A stretch of 12,972 nt of DNA. It comes from CBIFVZ01 sp966185765 (GTDB lineage Bacteria > Pseudomonadota > Gammaproteobacteria > Enterobacterales > Enterobacteriaceae). The stretch lies in the NCBI GenBank assembly GCA_966185765.1, contig CBIFVZ010000094.1, forward strand, positions 1-12,972, given 5' to 3'. The notes under the pieces were generated by a model. It had not been told where the DNA came from and made no database searches. It was given only the letters and a program-made list of their open reading frames with translations. Positions within the stretch are counted from its first letter, which is position 1. Each line of letters opens with the position of its first letter. Positions 1 through 7,469 of this stretch are shown here, piece after piece. Made by a program: the position numbers and the translations under genes.

Positions 1-1671
1 ACGGTAGCTCATGGTGCTGCCGTCGCTGGTCAGGTAGTAACTGTTGATACCCTTCGTCGCCTCCACCATCTGGAAGGATTCGTTGGCCGGCATCACCGGT
101 CCCCAGGAAACCTGCAGGAAGTGGGTAATCAGGGTTTCGATATGCTGCAACGTACGCTCGCGCGGCGGCGGCGTGGTCAGCGGATGATCGGCTTTAAACG
201 GACCTTCCGGCATGTTGTTCAGGCATTGCTCAAGAATACGCAGACTCTGGCGCAGCTCCTCAACCTTGAGCATCACGCGGGTGTAGCAATCGCTGACGCC
301 ACCGCCGACCGGGACTTCAAAGTCAAAGTTTTCATAACCGGAGTAAGGACGCACTTTACGCACGTCAAAATCAATGCCGGTAGCGCGCAGTGCCGCACCG
401 GTACAGCCCCAGTCCAGCGCTTCTTTCTTGCCATAGGCGGCCACACCCTGTGAACGACCTTTCAGGATGGTATTACGCAGTGCCGCTTTCTCATAGGAAT
501 CAAGACGCTTAGGCATCCAGTCAAGGAAGTCACGCAGCAGGCGATCCCAGCCTTTAGGCAGGTCGTGTGCGACACCGCCAATACGGAACCACGCCGGGTG
601 CATACGAAAACCGGTAATGGCTTCTACCACATCGTAGACTTTCTGGCGGTCGGTAAAGGCAAAGAACACCGGTGTCATCGCACCGACGTCCTGGATAAAG
701 GTGGAGATATACAGCAGGTGGCTGTTGATGCGGAACAGCTCAGAGAGCATGACACGAATCACGTTAACCCTGTCCGGCACGGTGATGCCCGCCAGCTTCT
801 CAACCGCCAGCACATACGGCATTTCGTTAACGCAGCCGCCGAGGTATTCAATACGATCGGTATACGGGATGTAGCTGTGCCAGGACTGACGCTCGCCCAT
901 CTTTTCCGCACCGCGGTGGTGATAGCCGATGTCCGGGACACAGTCGACAATCTCTTCGCCATCAAGCTGGAGGATTATACGGAAAGCACCGTGAGAAGAC
1001 GGGTGGTTTGGCCCCAGGTTCAGGAACATGAAATCTTCGTTTTCATTGCCGCGCTTCATGCCCCAGTCTTCGGGCTTGAAGGTCAGTGCTTCCATCTCCA
1101 GATCTTCTTTCTGTTTGGTCAACTCAAACGGATCGAATTCGGTGGCGCGTGCGGGATAATCCTTACGCAGCGGGTGCCCTTCCCATGTCGGCGGCATTAA
1201 AAGGCGCGTCAGGTGCGGGTGACCATTGAAGGTGATGCCAAACATTTCCCAGGTTTCGCGCTCATACCAGTTGGCGTTGGGGAAAAGTTTAATGAAAGTC
1301 GGCACATTCAGATCATTTTCTGACAGCGCCACCTTCAGCATGATATCGCGATTGCGATCGATGGAAATCAGATGATAGAAAACGGAAAAATCCGCTGCAG
1401 GCAAGCCTTCGCGGTGAGTGCGCAGTCGTTCATCCATGCCATGCAGGTCAAAAAGCATGACATACGGTTTAGGCAGTTTCTTGAGGAAATCGCCAACTTC
1501 AAGAAGTTGCTCTCTTTTAACCCACACTACCGGAACACCGGTACGGGTAGCCTGAACGGTAAAGGCATCCGGCCCAAAGCGGTTACGCAGTTCGCCGATT
1601 ACCGGATCATCCAGGTGATCGCGGGTTTGCCAGACGGGCTGGGCAGCTTCATGCGCGGTTAAATCGGTCAT
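1..1671 (-). CDS. nuoC: NADH-quinone oxidoreductase subunit C/D (fused NuoCD), 3' end outside window
   Basis: This is the fused NuoC-NuoD subunit of the peripheral arm of complex I, which carries electrons from NADH to quinone on the cytoplasmic side of the inner membrane. Reading from position 1671 the frame stays open for 557 codons to the window edge. About 42 C-terminal residues should be missing, judging from the roughly 600-residue enteric homologues. The NuoC-like part fills about residues 1-190 and includes an ERETWEMFG motif. The NuoD (49-kDa) part follows, with NLGPNHPSSHG, GYHHRGAEKMGERQSW and PVGGGVSDCYTRVML, which are typical of this quinone-site subunit. Two starts are possible. 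The ATG at 1671 (MTDLTAHE) has GGTGA five bases upstream, while an in-frame ATG at 1683 (MVNNMTDL) lacks a visible ribosome site. I prefer 1671. It lies 101 bases after nuoB in the nuo operon. No frameshift is seen. Confidence 0.96.
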   Translation of the reverse strand, partial: MTDLTAHEAAQPVWQTRDHLDDPVIGELRNRFGPDAFTVQATRTGVPVVWVKREQLLEVGDFLKKLPKPYVMLFDLHGMDERLRTHREGLPAADFSVFYHLISIDRNRDIMLKVALSENDLNVPTFIKLFPNANWYERETWEMFGITFNGHPHLTRLLMPPTWEGHPLRKDYPARATEFDPFELTKQKEDLEMEALTFKPEDWGMKRGNENEDFMFLNLGPNHPSSHGAFRIILQLDGEEIVDCVPDIGYHHRGAEKMGERQSWHSYIPYTDRIEYLGGCVNEMPYVLAVEKLAGITVPDRVNVIRVMLSELFRINSHLLYISTFIQDVGAMTPVFFAFTDRQKVYDVVEAITGFRMHPAWFRIGGVAHDLPKGWDRLLRDFLDWMPKRLDSYEKAALRNTILKGRSQGVAAYGKKEALDWGCTGAALRATGIDFDVRKVRPYSGYENFDFEVPVGGGVSDCYTRVMLKVEELRQSLRILEQCLNNMPEGPFKADHPLTTPPPRERTLQHIETLITHFLQVSWGPVMPANESFQMVEATKGINSYYLTSDGSTMSYR

Positions 1672-1772
1672 ATTGTTCACCATTGCAAATGGTTCTATGG
1701 TGACTGCCGCTTGCGGACTCGCGCTGTAATTAATTGATATGCGAGTTCAGGTTCCGCTCAGGCAGACACCCG

Positions 1773-2447
1773 TTAAATTTCGTCTGGTGTACGCAGATTC
1801 GTAACAGCAATACGTTCGCCGCGCTTACGCTCGCGTTCTGACTGCATGTTGGCGCGGTACACGCCCTGATCGCCGACGACCCAGGAGAGAGGGCGGCGCT
1901 CTTTACCAATGGATTCCTGTAGCAGCATCAGCGCCTGCATGTAGGCTTCTGGACGCGGCGGACAGCCTGGGATATACACATCAACCGGCAGGAATTTATC
2001 AACACCCTGCACAACCGAGTAAATATCGTACATACCGCCCGAGTTAGCACAGGCTCCCATAGAAATTACCCATTTCGGCTCCAGCATCTGGTCATACAGG
2101 CGCTGAATGACCGGGGCCATTTTGGTAAAGCAGGTCCCCGCCACAACCATAAAGTCAGCCTGACGTGGTGAAGCACGCAACACTTCTGCACCGAAACGTG
2201 CCACGTCGTGAACAGCGGTGAACGATGTCACCATTTCCACGTAGCAGCAGGACAGCCCAAAGTTATAGGGCCACAGGGAGTTTTTACGCCCCCAGTTCAC
2301 CATGTCATGCACGGCGTGCTCAAGCTTGCCCATGTACACGCTACGGTGCACATGCTGCTCAAGCGGGTCGGTTACAATCTCCTGCTTTTGCAGGGGATAA
2401 CGGTCGTTCTCACCGTTGGGATCTATGCGGGTGAGCGTATAGTCCAT
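1773..2447 (-). CDS. nuoB: NADH-quinone oxidoreductase subunit B
   Basis: NuoB is the complex I subunit that holds the terminal iron-sulfur cluster N2, which passes electrons to quinone at the base of the peripheral arm. The 224-residue product contains the tandem cysteines C67-C68 (FGLSCCYVEM), C133 (SMGACANSGG) and C162 (YIPGCPPRPEAY). These are the four N2 ligands of the family, so the cluster site is intact. From memory the E. coli protein is 220 residues. The difference appears as four extra residues near position 43-47 (KLEHAVHDMVNWG), outside the cluster motifs. The gene starts 15 bases after the nuoA stop, with GAGG in that gap as ribosome site, so it is tightly coupled to nuoA. The C-terminus is rich in arginine and glutamate (SERERKRGERIAV), as in other enterics. 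Confidence 0.98.
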   Translation of the reverse strand: MDYTLTRIDPNGENDRYPLQKQEIVTDPLEQHVHRSVYMGKLEHAVHDMVNWGRKNSLWPYNFGLSCCYVEMVTSFTAVHDVARFGAEVLRASPRQADFMVVAGTCFTKMAPVIQRLYDQMLEPKWVISMGACANSGGMYDIYSVVQGVDKFLPVDVYIPGCPPRPEAYMQALMLLQESIGKERRPLSWVVGDQGVYRANMQSERERKRGERIAVTNLRTPDEI

Positions 2448-2462
2448 CTTATTGCCTCGCGA

Positions 2463-2906
2463 TTAGCGTTGACGGTTAGTGTAACTGTCGGTTTCCGGGT
2501 TCATATGCTCGCGACGGGAACGCGAAGGCGTCCAGTCCAGCGCGCCAATGCGCACGAGATACACCAGACCGGCCAGCAGCACTAAAATGAAAATTGCAGC
2601 CTCGGCGAACCCTACCCAGCCGCTTTCGCGAATAGAGGTTGCCCATGCGTAAAGGTAGAGTGCTTCCACATCAAAGATGACGAAGAACATCGCTACCAGA
2701 TAGAACTTGGCCGAGAGGCGTAACCGCGCGGAGCCGACTGAGTCGATACCGGATTCGAAAGGTGTGTTCTTGTGCCTGGCGCGAGCGCGTCCACCAAGGA
2801 ACCACGCCCCGACCAGCATCATGCAACACAGGCCAATGGCAACAATAAGAAAGACAGCAAACGCCCAATGGTGAGCGATGACTTCAGTGGATGTCGACAT
2901 ACTCAT
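2463..2906 (-). CDS. nuoA: NADH-quinone oxidoreductase subunit A
   Basis: NuoA is a small membrane subunit of complex I at the junction between the peripheral arm and the proton-pumping membrane arm. The 147 residues equal the usual enteric length. Three hydrophobic segments are visible at about 14-37, 66-89 and 98-119. The conserved loop motif TPFESG (E51) and the membrane acidic pair D79/E81 in FDVEALYLYAW are present. These residues are known to matter for quinone reduction and coupling in this family. It is the first gene of the nuo operon, preceded by a 639-base intergenic region and followed 15 bases later by nuoB. The chosen ATG at 2906 gives MSMSTSTEV. A second ATG two codons downstream is a possible alternative, and both have only a weak GAGTAAG-type ribosome site. 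Confidence 0.97.
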   Translation of the reverse strand: MSMSTSTEVIAHHWAFAVFLIVAIGLCCMMLVGAWFLGGRARARHKNTPFESGIDSVGSARLRLSAKFYLVAMFFVIFDVEALYLYAWATSIRESGWVGFAEAAIFILVLLAGLVYLVRIGALDWTPSRSRREHMNPETDSYTNRQR

Positions 2907-3040
2907 TGCTTACTCATCAAAAGCGGCGCTAATACCTCTACCTGTTCCGGCAGTTGAACGCCACATCGATTCACGGGGAGGAATAAAAAACCCTAAAAAT
3001 ATCTACCAGAAAAATCGTTAAGGCAGCAGATCACGACGGT

Positions 3041-3070
3041 TTTTTACCCCTTTCTATAACCTTTTGTCAA
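3041..3070 (-). promoter_or_regulatory. candidate sigma70 promoter of the nuo operon
   Basis: On the minus strand a perfect TTGACA (plus positions 3065-3070) is followed after 18 bases by TAAAAA (3041-3046), which matches four of six -10 bases. Transcription would start near 3034 and give a leader of roughly 130 nucleotides before nuoA. An overlapping alternative -10, TATAGA, lies within the spacer. AT-rich DNA directly upstream (3071-3145) could serve as an UP element or as regulator binding sites. This is prediction only. The nuo operon in E. coli has more than one promoter, and I cannot say which this would correspond to. Confidence 0.4.
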
Positions 3071-3453
3071 CTTTAACAAAAGTAACCACACATTAATTCA
3101 CATGAACTCAATTTCATTAACATAACATGCCTTATTAACCACCTCCTGGCAGCGTAGGGGGATAAATGTCGGTGTTGAATCGAGTCCGTAACAGCGCGGA
3201 AAGGGTATTGCAGCCTCTATTCTGGCAGGAAATGCTGCGCATTCCTCCCCCTTACACCGGGTATTTTCTTGATCTAAGACACGCTTTTGTTAATTCATAT
3301 AAAAAAGAGGCAACAATGTTATGCGTTTTTTAACATTGACAACCCATACGAATTCGTACAGCAACATAGTCTGCCCATCAAAAGCAGTGCTTTTATCACG
3401 CTGAGAAATAAGGGAATTATAAGAGGAAAAAAAAGGAAAAGAAGAGGATGATG

Positions 3454-3497
3454 AAAAAACGAGCTTTGAAGCGCACAAAACGCACAGAAAGCTCGTT
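3454..3497 (-). terminator. rho-independent terminator of lrhA
   Basis: On the minus strand, 48 bases after the lrhA stop codon, a perfect 10-base-pair stem (AACGAGCTTT at 3488-3497 on that strand, with AAAGCTCGTT at 3458-3467) encloses a 20-base loop. It is followed by six T (plus A at 3454-3459). The loop itself has GCG/CGC complementarity that can lengthen the structure. The T run continues into a long pyrimidine stretch. Position, stem and T tract agree on a terminator that separates lrhA transcription from nuo. Confidence 0.85.
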
Positions 3498-3545
3498 CAG
3501 GGGGTTTACAAAATGTTACGACTTAATCACAGCGGGTACTGCAAA

Positions 3546-4475
3546 TTAATCGCTTGCACCTACTGATGTCAGCGTCCCCTCAGCAGAGACACTATACACA
3601 TTCCACGGGTTGAGGTCGTTCTCAACAGCGCGGAACACCGCTTCTGCCAACTCGTTTTTAGAATCCGAGTTGCGGCACAGCAGGTATTCCGTTTCGGGCA
3701 AGACAGGCAGGCCGTCCGACAGACCCAGCACGCGCAGTTCTGGTCCCATCATCTCAACAGGACGCGCGGTCACACCAAGCCCTGCTTTGACTGCCGCTTT
3801 CACCGCCGACAACGTTGAGGCTACATAGGAAATACGCCAGGCAATTCCAACGGCATTGAGGTGTTCAACCATCATTTCGCGGTACGGGCTTGGCTCTTCA
3901 AGCAGCACTAACGGCACTGGCTCACCTTTCTGGAAAACGTAGTCAGCAGAGCAGAACCAAAGTGTGGGAGAGGTACGCAATGTCAGCCAGTCACCCTGTT
4001 CAGGGCGAGTTGTCGTGAGCACCAGATCGTTTTTCTCATCAACCAGCATTTCAGTGAAGCCAGGACTACGCTTTACGCGCACATCCAGCGCCACTTTAGG
4101 CCAGGTAGAACTGATCCGGTTTAGTAAAAAAGGAAGGATGGTATCAGAACATTCATCAGTGGCACCGAGAGCCAGCACCCCCTGTAGATCGTTAAACATC
4201 ACTGAACTGCATGCTTCGTCGTTGAAGCGCAAAATTTTCCTGGCGTAACCCAGCAGCTGAATACCGTGTTCTGTCAAAAGCTTATTGCGGCCGTGGCGCG
4301 CAAAGAGTTCTTTACCTACCAGTTGTTCAAGTCGCTGCATCTGTTGGCTTACGGCAGACTGCGTCCTGCAGACAGCAGCAGCAGCCGCGGCAAAGGTATT
4401 CAGATCAGCGACTGCAACAAAGGTTCTCAGCAGATCGAGGTCAAGATTAAGTATTGGACGATTCGCGTTTATCAT
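3546..4475 (-). CDS. lrhA: LysR-type transcriptional regulator LrhA
   Basis: LrhA is a LysR-family DNA-binding regulator. In E. coli it represses flhDC and thereby flagella and motility, lowers RpoS translation and type 1 fimbriae, and activates its own gene. The 309-residue product has the N-terminal winged helix-turn-helix at about residues 10-70 (LDLLRTFVAVADLNTF, then CRTQSAVSQQMQRLE). Next comes a linker helix and the two-lobe effector domain from about residue 90, including VKAGLGVTARPVEMM. A run of six alanines in the first helices is encoded by GCA/GCN repeats near 4370-4395. The HTH is very close to that of E. coli, whereas the effector domain and the last 20 residues are clearly more divergent. 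The ATG at 4475 has only a weak ribosome site. It sits directly upstream of nuo on the same strand but ends in its own terminator. Confidence 0.93.
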   Translation of the reverse strand: MINANRPILNLDLDLLRTFVAVADLNTFAAAAAAVCRTQSAVSQQMQRLEQLVGKELFARHGRNKLLTEHGIQLLGYARKILRFNDEACSSVMFNDLQGVLALGATDECSDTILPFLLNRISSTWPKVALDVRVKRSPGFTEMLVDEKNDLVLTTTRPEQGDWLTLRTSPTLWFCSADYVFQKGEPVPLVLLEEPSPYREMMVEHLNAVGIAWRISYVASTLSAVKAAVKAGLGVTARPVEMMGPELRVLGLSDGLPVLPETEYLLCRNSDSKNELAEAVFRAVENDLNPWNVYSVSAEGTLTSVGASD

Positions 4476-5428
4476 AATTTTTCACTAGTAGGTGTGCTCT
4501 TTTGGAGCTGCCCTGGTTCAATATCTATGTGTAATCAAAGAGATAAAACAATCCCTTTCGAATCATGTGTTCAGTCATCATGCGACAGGTAGTCCTGTCT
4601 TTATTATTGATATATCCATTACCGTCGATGAACATAAATGATGACTGCTAACTGCCGCTATTATGTCGACTCCTGCAACATACAAACTTTTGACCTGACA
4701 TACTAGTCCAGATAATTAAACCCGGGTAATTTTTGTCAGTTTTCGTCGCGAAATAACATTATATATTGGCTGGCGCATTTTTATCGTAAAGCAGAGTTTA
4801 ACAATGGCATTATCATGTGGCACAAGGTGTTGGCACTGGAATCCGACGTTATCGCCTCACCGCTGTCCTGGCGAAAGTGCGATCTCTCACGCTCAACATC
4901 CTACCGCAGGCACACTTTCTTTATAAGTCCATTTGCGATTTATCTCATGCTAACTGGGCTTATATGCCCGAAAATTCAGAATATTAAGAAAACCTATAAT
5001 CACTACTATTAACGGTTTAATAAAAAAATTTACTGACTTTTTTAACGCTTCTGAATAACTGTTCTTTATGCATTACCTCACGCTTTGTCAGATGGGCGGG
5101 TTGAAGTTTTTACCATAGAAAATATTACCCGTCCTTAAGATTATGACGTTTCTGCCAACTCTTACCAGAATTACTTTGGCGGGCGTATTATCCCATTTTT
5201 GCGCAGCAACGTGCTGAATACGCTCATCACCACGCAAAAAAACAACTATTTATCAGTTAATTATAAAAACCCAGCATTCCTGAATTCCTGCTCAGGAAAA
5301 TCTGGGCGAATCCTCTGATTTTATTCGATTAACGATATCATACTTCAAAATACCCGGCGGTAAGGTTACATTGGCGGATGCGCTGCTTCCACGGCGGGAA
5401 GCCGGTATCACTATGTAAGGTTACATCC
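4476..5428. other. lrhA-alaA divergent intergenic region
   Basis: This AT-rich stretch of 953 bases lies between two divergent genes. No convincing gene is seen, and my recollection is that E. coli has a gap of similar size here. The lrhA side should carry a long lrhA leader, because a leader of several hundred nucleotides is reported for E. coli. Visible structures are a small hairpin at 4584-4599 (GACAGG, TAGT loop, CCTGTC), an imperfect AT-rich palindrome around ACCCGGGT near 4720-4737, and a 7-base-pair hairpin at 5277-5298 (TTCCTGA/TCAGGAA). A reading frame interrupted by one stop runs through 5055-5318, and the duplicated element of the alaA leader lies at 5360-5426. I could not identify a good promoter for either gene by eye. 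Confidence 0.5.
5360..5426 (+). repeat. 12-base direct repeat flanking a hairpin in the alaA leader
   Basis: The 12-mer GTAAGGTTACAT occurs at 5360-5371 and again at 5415-5426, exactly 55 bases apart. The second copy supplies the AAGG ribosome site of alaA and ends three bases before... the start codon region at 5429. Between the copies is a hairpin with a perfect 6-base-pair stem, GCTTCC (5385-5390) and GGAAGC (5397-5402), and a 6-base loop. The repeat is directly visible. Its role, such as a second ribosome landing site, regulator binding or chance duplication, is unknown. Confidence 0.6.
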
Positions 5429-6643
5429 ATGTCTCCCATCGAAAAATCGAGCAAACTAGATAACGTCTGTTACGACATCCGCGGCCCGGTGTTAAAAGAG
5501 GCCAAACGCCTTGAAGAAGAAGGCAACAAAGTCCTTAAGCTTAACATTGGCAACCCGGCCCCTTTCGGTTTTGAGGCGCCGGATGAAATTCTGGTGGATG
5601 TCATCCGTAACCTGCCCACTGCACAGGGTTACTGTGACTCAAAGGGCCTTTACTCGGCGCGCAAGGCCATCATGCAACATTATCAGCAGCGGGAAATGCT
5701 GGATGTAACGGTGGAAGACATTTATATCGGTAATGGCGTTTCCGAGCTTATCGTGCAGTCCATGCAAGCCCTGCTCAACAGCGGTGACGAAATGCTGGTG
5801 CCCGCCCCGGATTATCCGTTGTGGACTGCCGCAGTGTCGCTCTCCAGTGGTAAAGCAGTACACTATTTGTGCGATGAATCTTCTGACTGGTTTCCTGACC
5901 TGGATGATATCCGTGCCAAAATCACGCCGCGTACTCGTGGTATTGTCATCATCAATCCGAATAACCCTACCGGCGCAGTGTATTCCAAAGCACTGTTGAT
6001 GGAGATTGTGGAAATCGCCCGTCAGAATGATCTCATCATCTTCGCCGATGAAATTTACGACAAAATTCTTTATGACGACGCTGAGCACCACTCCATCGCC
6101 GCACTGGCGCCGGATCTGCTGACCGTGACGTTTAACGGCCTGTCCAAAACCTACCGCGTCGCAGGTTTTCGCCAGGGATGGATGGTGTTAAACGGCCCGA
6201 AAAAGCACGCAAAAGGTTATATTGAAGGGCTGGAAATGCTGGCATCCATGCGACTTTGCGCTAACGTGCCCGCCCAACACGCTATCCAGACAGCACTGGG
6301 TGGTTATCAGAGCATCAGTGAGTTCATCACGCCTGGCGGACGTCTGTATGAGCAACGTAACCGCGCCTGGGAGCTGATTAATGAAATTCCCGGCGTAAGC
6401 TGCGTGAAGCCGCGCGGTGCCCTGTATATGTTCCCGCGTATTGATGCCAAAAAATTCAACCTTCACGACGACCAGAAGATGGTCCTTGATTTCCTGTTGC
6501 AGGAAAAAGTGCTGCTGGTGCAGGGTAGCGCGTTTAACTGGCCGTGGCCGGATCACGTACGTATCGTCACGCTACCGCGCGAAGACGAGCTGGAAATGGC
6601 TATCAGCAAGTTTGGTCGCTTCCTGTCTGGATACCATCAGTAA
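5429..6643 (+). CDS. alaA: glutamate-pyruvate aminotransferase AlaA
   Basis: AlaA (formerly YfbQ) is a PLP-dependent class I aminotransferase and a main alanine-forming transaminase in enterics. It moves the amino group between glutamate and pyruvate in the cytoplasm. The product has 404 residues, against about 405 in E. coli, and most of the sequence is nearly identical. Family landmarks are all present. They include YCDSKGLYSAR near 68-78, INPNNPTGAVYS with N179, FADEIYDK with D207, the Schiff-base lysine K240 in FNGLSKTYRVAGFRQGW, and R378 in HVRIVTLP for substrate carboxylate binding. The frame is open upstream to an ATG at 5378. The ATG at 5429 is preferred because it has AAGG eight bases upstream and gives the normal N-terminus MSPIEKSSKL. 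It is transcribed divergently from lrhA, and yfbR follows 113 bases downstream. Confidence 0.97.
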   Translation: MSPIEKSSKLDNVCYDIRGPVLKEAKRLEEEGNKVLKLNIGNPAPFGFEAPDEILVDVIRNLPTAQGYCDSKGLYSARKAIMQHYQQREMLDVTVEDIYIGNGVSELIVQSMQALLNSGDEMLVPAPDYPLWTAAVSLSSGKAVHYLCDESSDWFPDLDDIRAKITPRTRGIVIINPNNPTGAVYSKALLMEIVEIARQNDLIIFADEIYDKILYDDAEHHSIAALAPDLLTVTFNGLSKTYRVAGFRQGWMVLNGPKKHAKGYIEGLEMLASMRLCANVPAQHAIQTALGGYQSISEFITPGGRLYEQRNRAWELINEIPGVSCVKPRGALYMFPRIDAKKFNLHDDQKMVLDFLLQEKVLLVQGSAFNWPWPDHVRIVTLPREDELEMAISKFGRFLSGYHQ

Positions 6644-6650
6644 CCCTCAG

Positions 6651-6682
6651 CCAGGGCAGGCATTGCATCCTGCCTACCCTGG
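6651..6682 (+). repeat. intergenic hairpin between alaA and yfbR
   Basis: Eight bases after the alaA stop, CCAGGG (6651-6656) and AGGCA (6658-6662) pair with TGCCT (6671-6675) and CCCTGG (6677-6682). This gives an 11-base-pair stem with one C/A mismatch and an 8-base loop. No T tract follows, so on the plus strand it is more likely an mRNA-end protecting or processing hairpin than a complete intrinsic terminator. It does not match the REP consensus I know. Confidence 0.6.
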
Positions 6683-6756
6683 TCGCAAAATGCATTATCC
6701 TTCGCCTTAAGGGCGCGATGATACCGCCCTGCTCCTTTGCCGCACGGGAAATAGCC

Positions 6757-7356
6757 ATGAACCAGAGCCATTTTTTTGCCCACCTGTCACGTCTTAAACT
6801 GATTAACCGCTGGCCGCTAATGCGCAACGTACGTACCGAGAATGTCTCTGAGCATAGTTTGCAGGTAGCGATGGTGGCACATGCACTGGCAGTGATTAAG
6901 AACCGCAAATTTGGCGGCCAGGTTAATGCCGAACGGGTGGCGCTACTGGCGCTGTACCACGACGCCAGCGAAGTACTGACAGGGGATCTACCCACGCCGG
7001 TAAAATACTTCAACACGCAGATTGCCCATGAGTACAAAGCCATTGAAAAAATTGCGCAGCGCAAACTTATTGATATGGTGCCGGAGGATTTACGCGATAT
7101 CTTTGAACCGCTAATCGATGAGCAGCAATACAGTGAGGACGAAAAATCGGTCGTGAAACAGGCCGATGCGCTGTGTGCTTATCTGAAATGTCTGGAAGAG
7201 CTATCAGCAGGCAACAATGAGTTTGTGCTGGCAAAAAGCCGCCTGGAAAAAACGCTGGCCGACCGACACAGTGACGAAATGGACTACTTCATGCAGGTAT
7301 TTGTACCGAGCTTTCATTTGTCACTTGATGAAATAAGTCAGGACTCACCGCTGTGA
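6757..7356 (+). CDS. yfbR: 5'-deoxynucleotidase YfbR
   Basis: YfbR is a cytoplasmic HD-domain phosphohydrolase that removes phosphate from deoxyribonucleoside 5'-monophosphates. In E. coli it serves a salvage or alternative dUMP/dCMP route. The 199 residues match the E. coli length. The metal-binding HD set is complete: H33 (SEHSLQVA), H68-D69 (ALYHDASE) and D137 (KQADALCAY). E72 and D77, which take part in catalysis in this family, are also there. The open frame extends upstream into alaA. The ATG at 6757 is chosen because it yields the conserved MNQSHFFAHLSRLKLINRWP start and has GGGAA six bases upstream. It could be co-transcribed with alaA, since the 113-base gap holds a hairpin but no full terminator. 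It ends at the strong bidirectional terminator shared with yfbS. Confidence 0.96.
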   Translation: MNQSHFFAHLSRLKLINRWPLMRNVRTENVSEHSLQVAMVAHALAVIKNRKFGGQVNAERVALLALYHDASEVLTGDLPTPVKYFNTQIAHEYKAIEKIAQRKLIDMVPEDLRDIFEPLIDEQQYSEDEKSVVKQADALCAYLKCLEELSAGNNEFVLAKSRLEKTLADRHSDEMDYFMQVFVPSFHLSLDEISQDSPL

Positions 7357-7396
7357 ACTCCCTGGCAGGACTGCTTTTCTTCTCACCTCCTGAATA

Positions 7397-7430
7397 ACAT
7401 AACAACCGGCCAAAAGGCCGGTTGTTATGT
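7397..7430. terminator. bidirectional terminator between yfbR and yfbS
   Basis: A perfect 15-base-pair inverted repeat has arms at 7397-7411 and 7416-7430, a GGCCGG/CCGGCC core and the loop AAAA. It lies between the convergent yfbR and yfbS stops. The outer parts of both arms are A/T rich (ACATAACAA and TTGTTATGT), so either transcript would end in a GC hairpin followed by a U-rich segment. This fits a shared intrinsic terminator for both strands. Confidence 0.85.
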
Positions 7431-7469
7431 CACATTCTGGTACGTCAATACGCCATGCCCGAAGAGTAC

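Larger units (their letters stand above)
2907..3545. other. nuoA-lrhA intergenic region (nuo control region)
   Basis: These 639 bases separate the lrhA stop from the nuoA start, both on the minus strand, and hold no credible gene. From the lrhA side they contain the lrhA terminator (3454-3497) and a 28-base uninterrupted purine run (3421-3448). A perfect TATAAT lies on the minus strand at 3416-3421 but has no usable -35. Three dyads follow at 3314-3394, then a candidate nuo promoter at 3041-3070 with AT-rich DNA upstream of it (3071-3145). GTTAA-type motifs resembling ArcA half-sites occur on the minus strand within 3110-3150, but not with clear 11-base periodicity. In E. coli the nuo operon is known to be controlled here by ArcA, NarL, Fis and other factors. 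I infer a similar role but cannot assign sites. Confidence 0.6.

Noticed and set aside
565..1200. 211-codon plus-strand open frame opposite nuoCD
   Set aside because: It lies entirely within the nuoCD coding sequence, which gives a clear family match, so it is a shadow frame.
2313..2324. Four extra residues in NuoB as a functional insertion
   Set aside because: The difference from E. coli lies outside the cluster N2 motifs, and as I recall other enterics also have 224-residue NuoB, so it is normal lineage variation.
3269..3282. FNR-like site (TTGAT, CTAA, GACAC) upstream of nuoA
   Set aside because: Only the left half matches the FNR consensus. The right half matches two of five bases.
4370..4395. 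GCA-type trinucleotide repeat
   Set aside because: It encodes the alanine run of the LrhA DNA-binding region that is also present in E. coli LrhA, so it is ordinary coding sequence.
4815..5012. 65-codon plus-strand open frame in the lrhA-alaA gap
   Set aside because: It has no ribosome site, no recognisable family and an arginine/serine-rich composition. It probably lies opposite the lrhA leader.
5378..5428. Upstream start giving a 421-residue AlaA
   Set aside because: The extra 17 residues are not expected in the family, and the ATG at 5429 has the better placed ribosome site. It is kept only as part of the leader-repeat observation.
6544..6756. Upstream start giving a 270-residue YfbR
   Set aside because: The extension overlaps the alaA 3' end and the intergenic hairpin. 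The start at 6757 gives the normal 199-residue protein.
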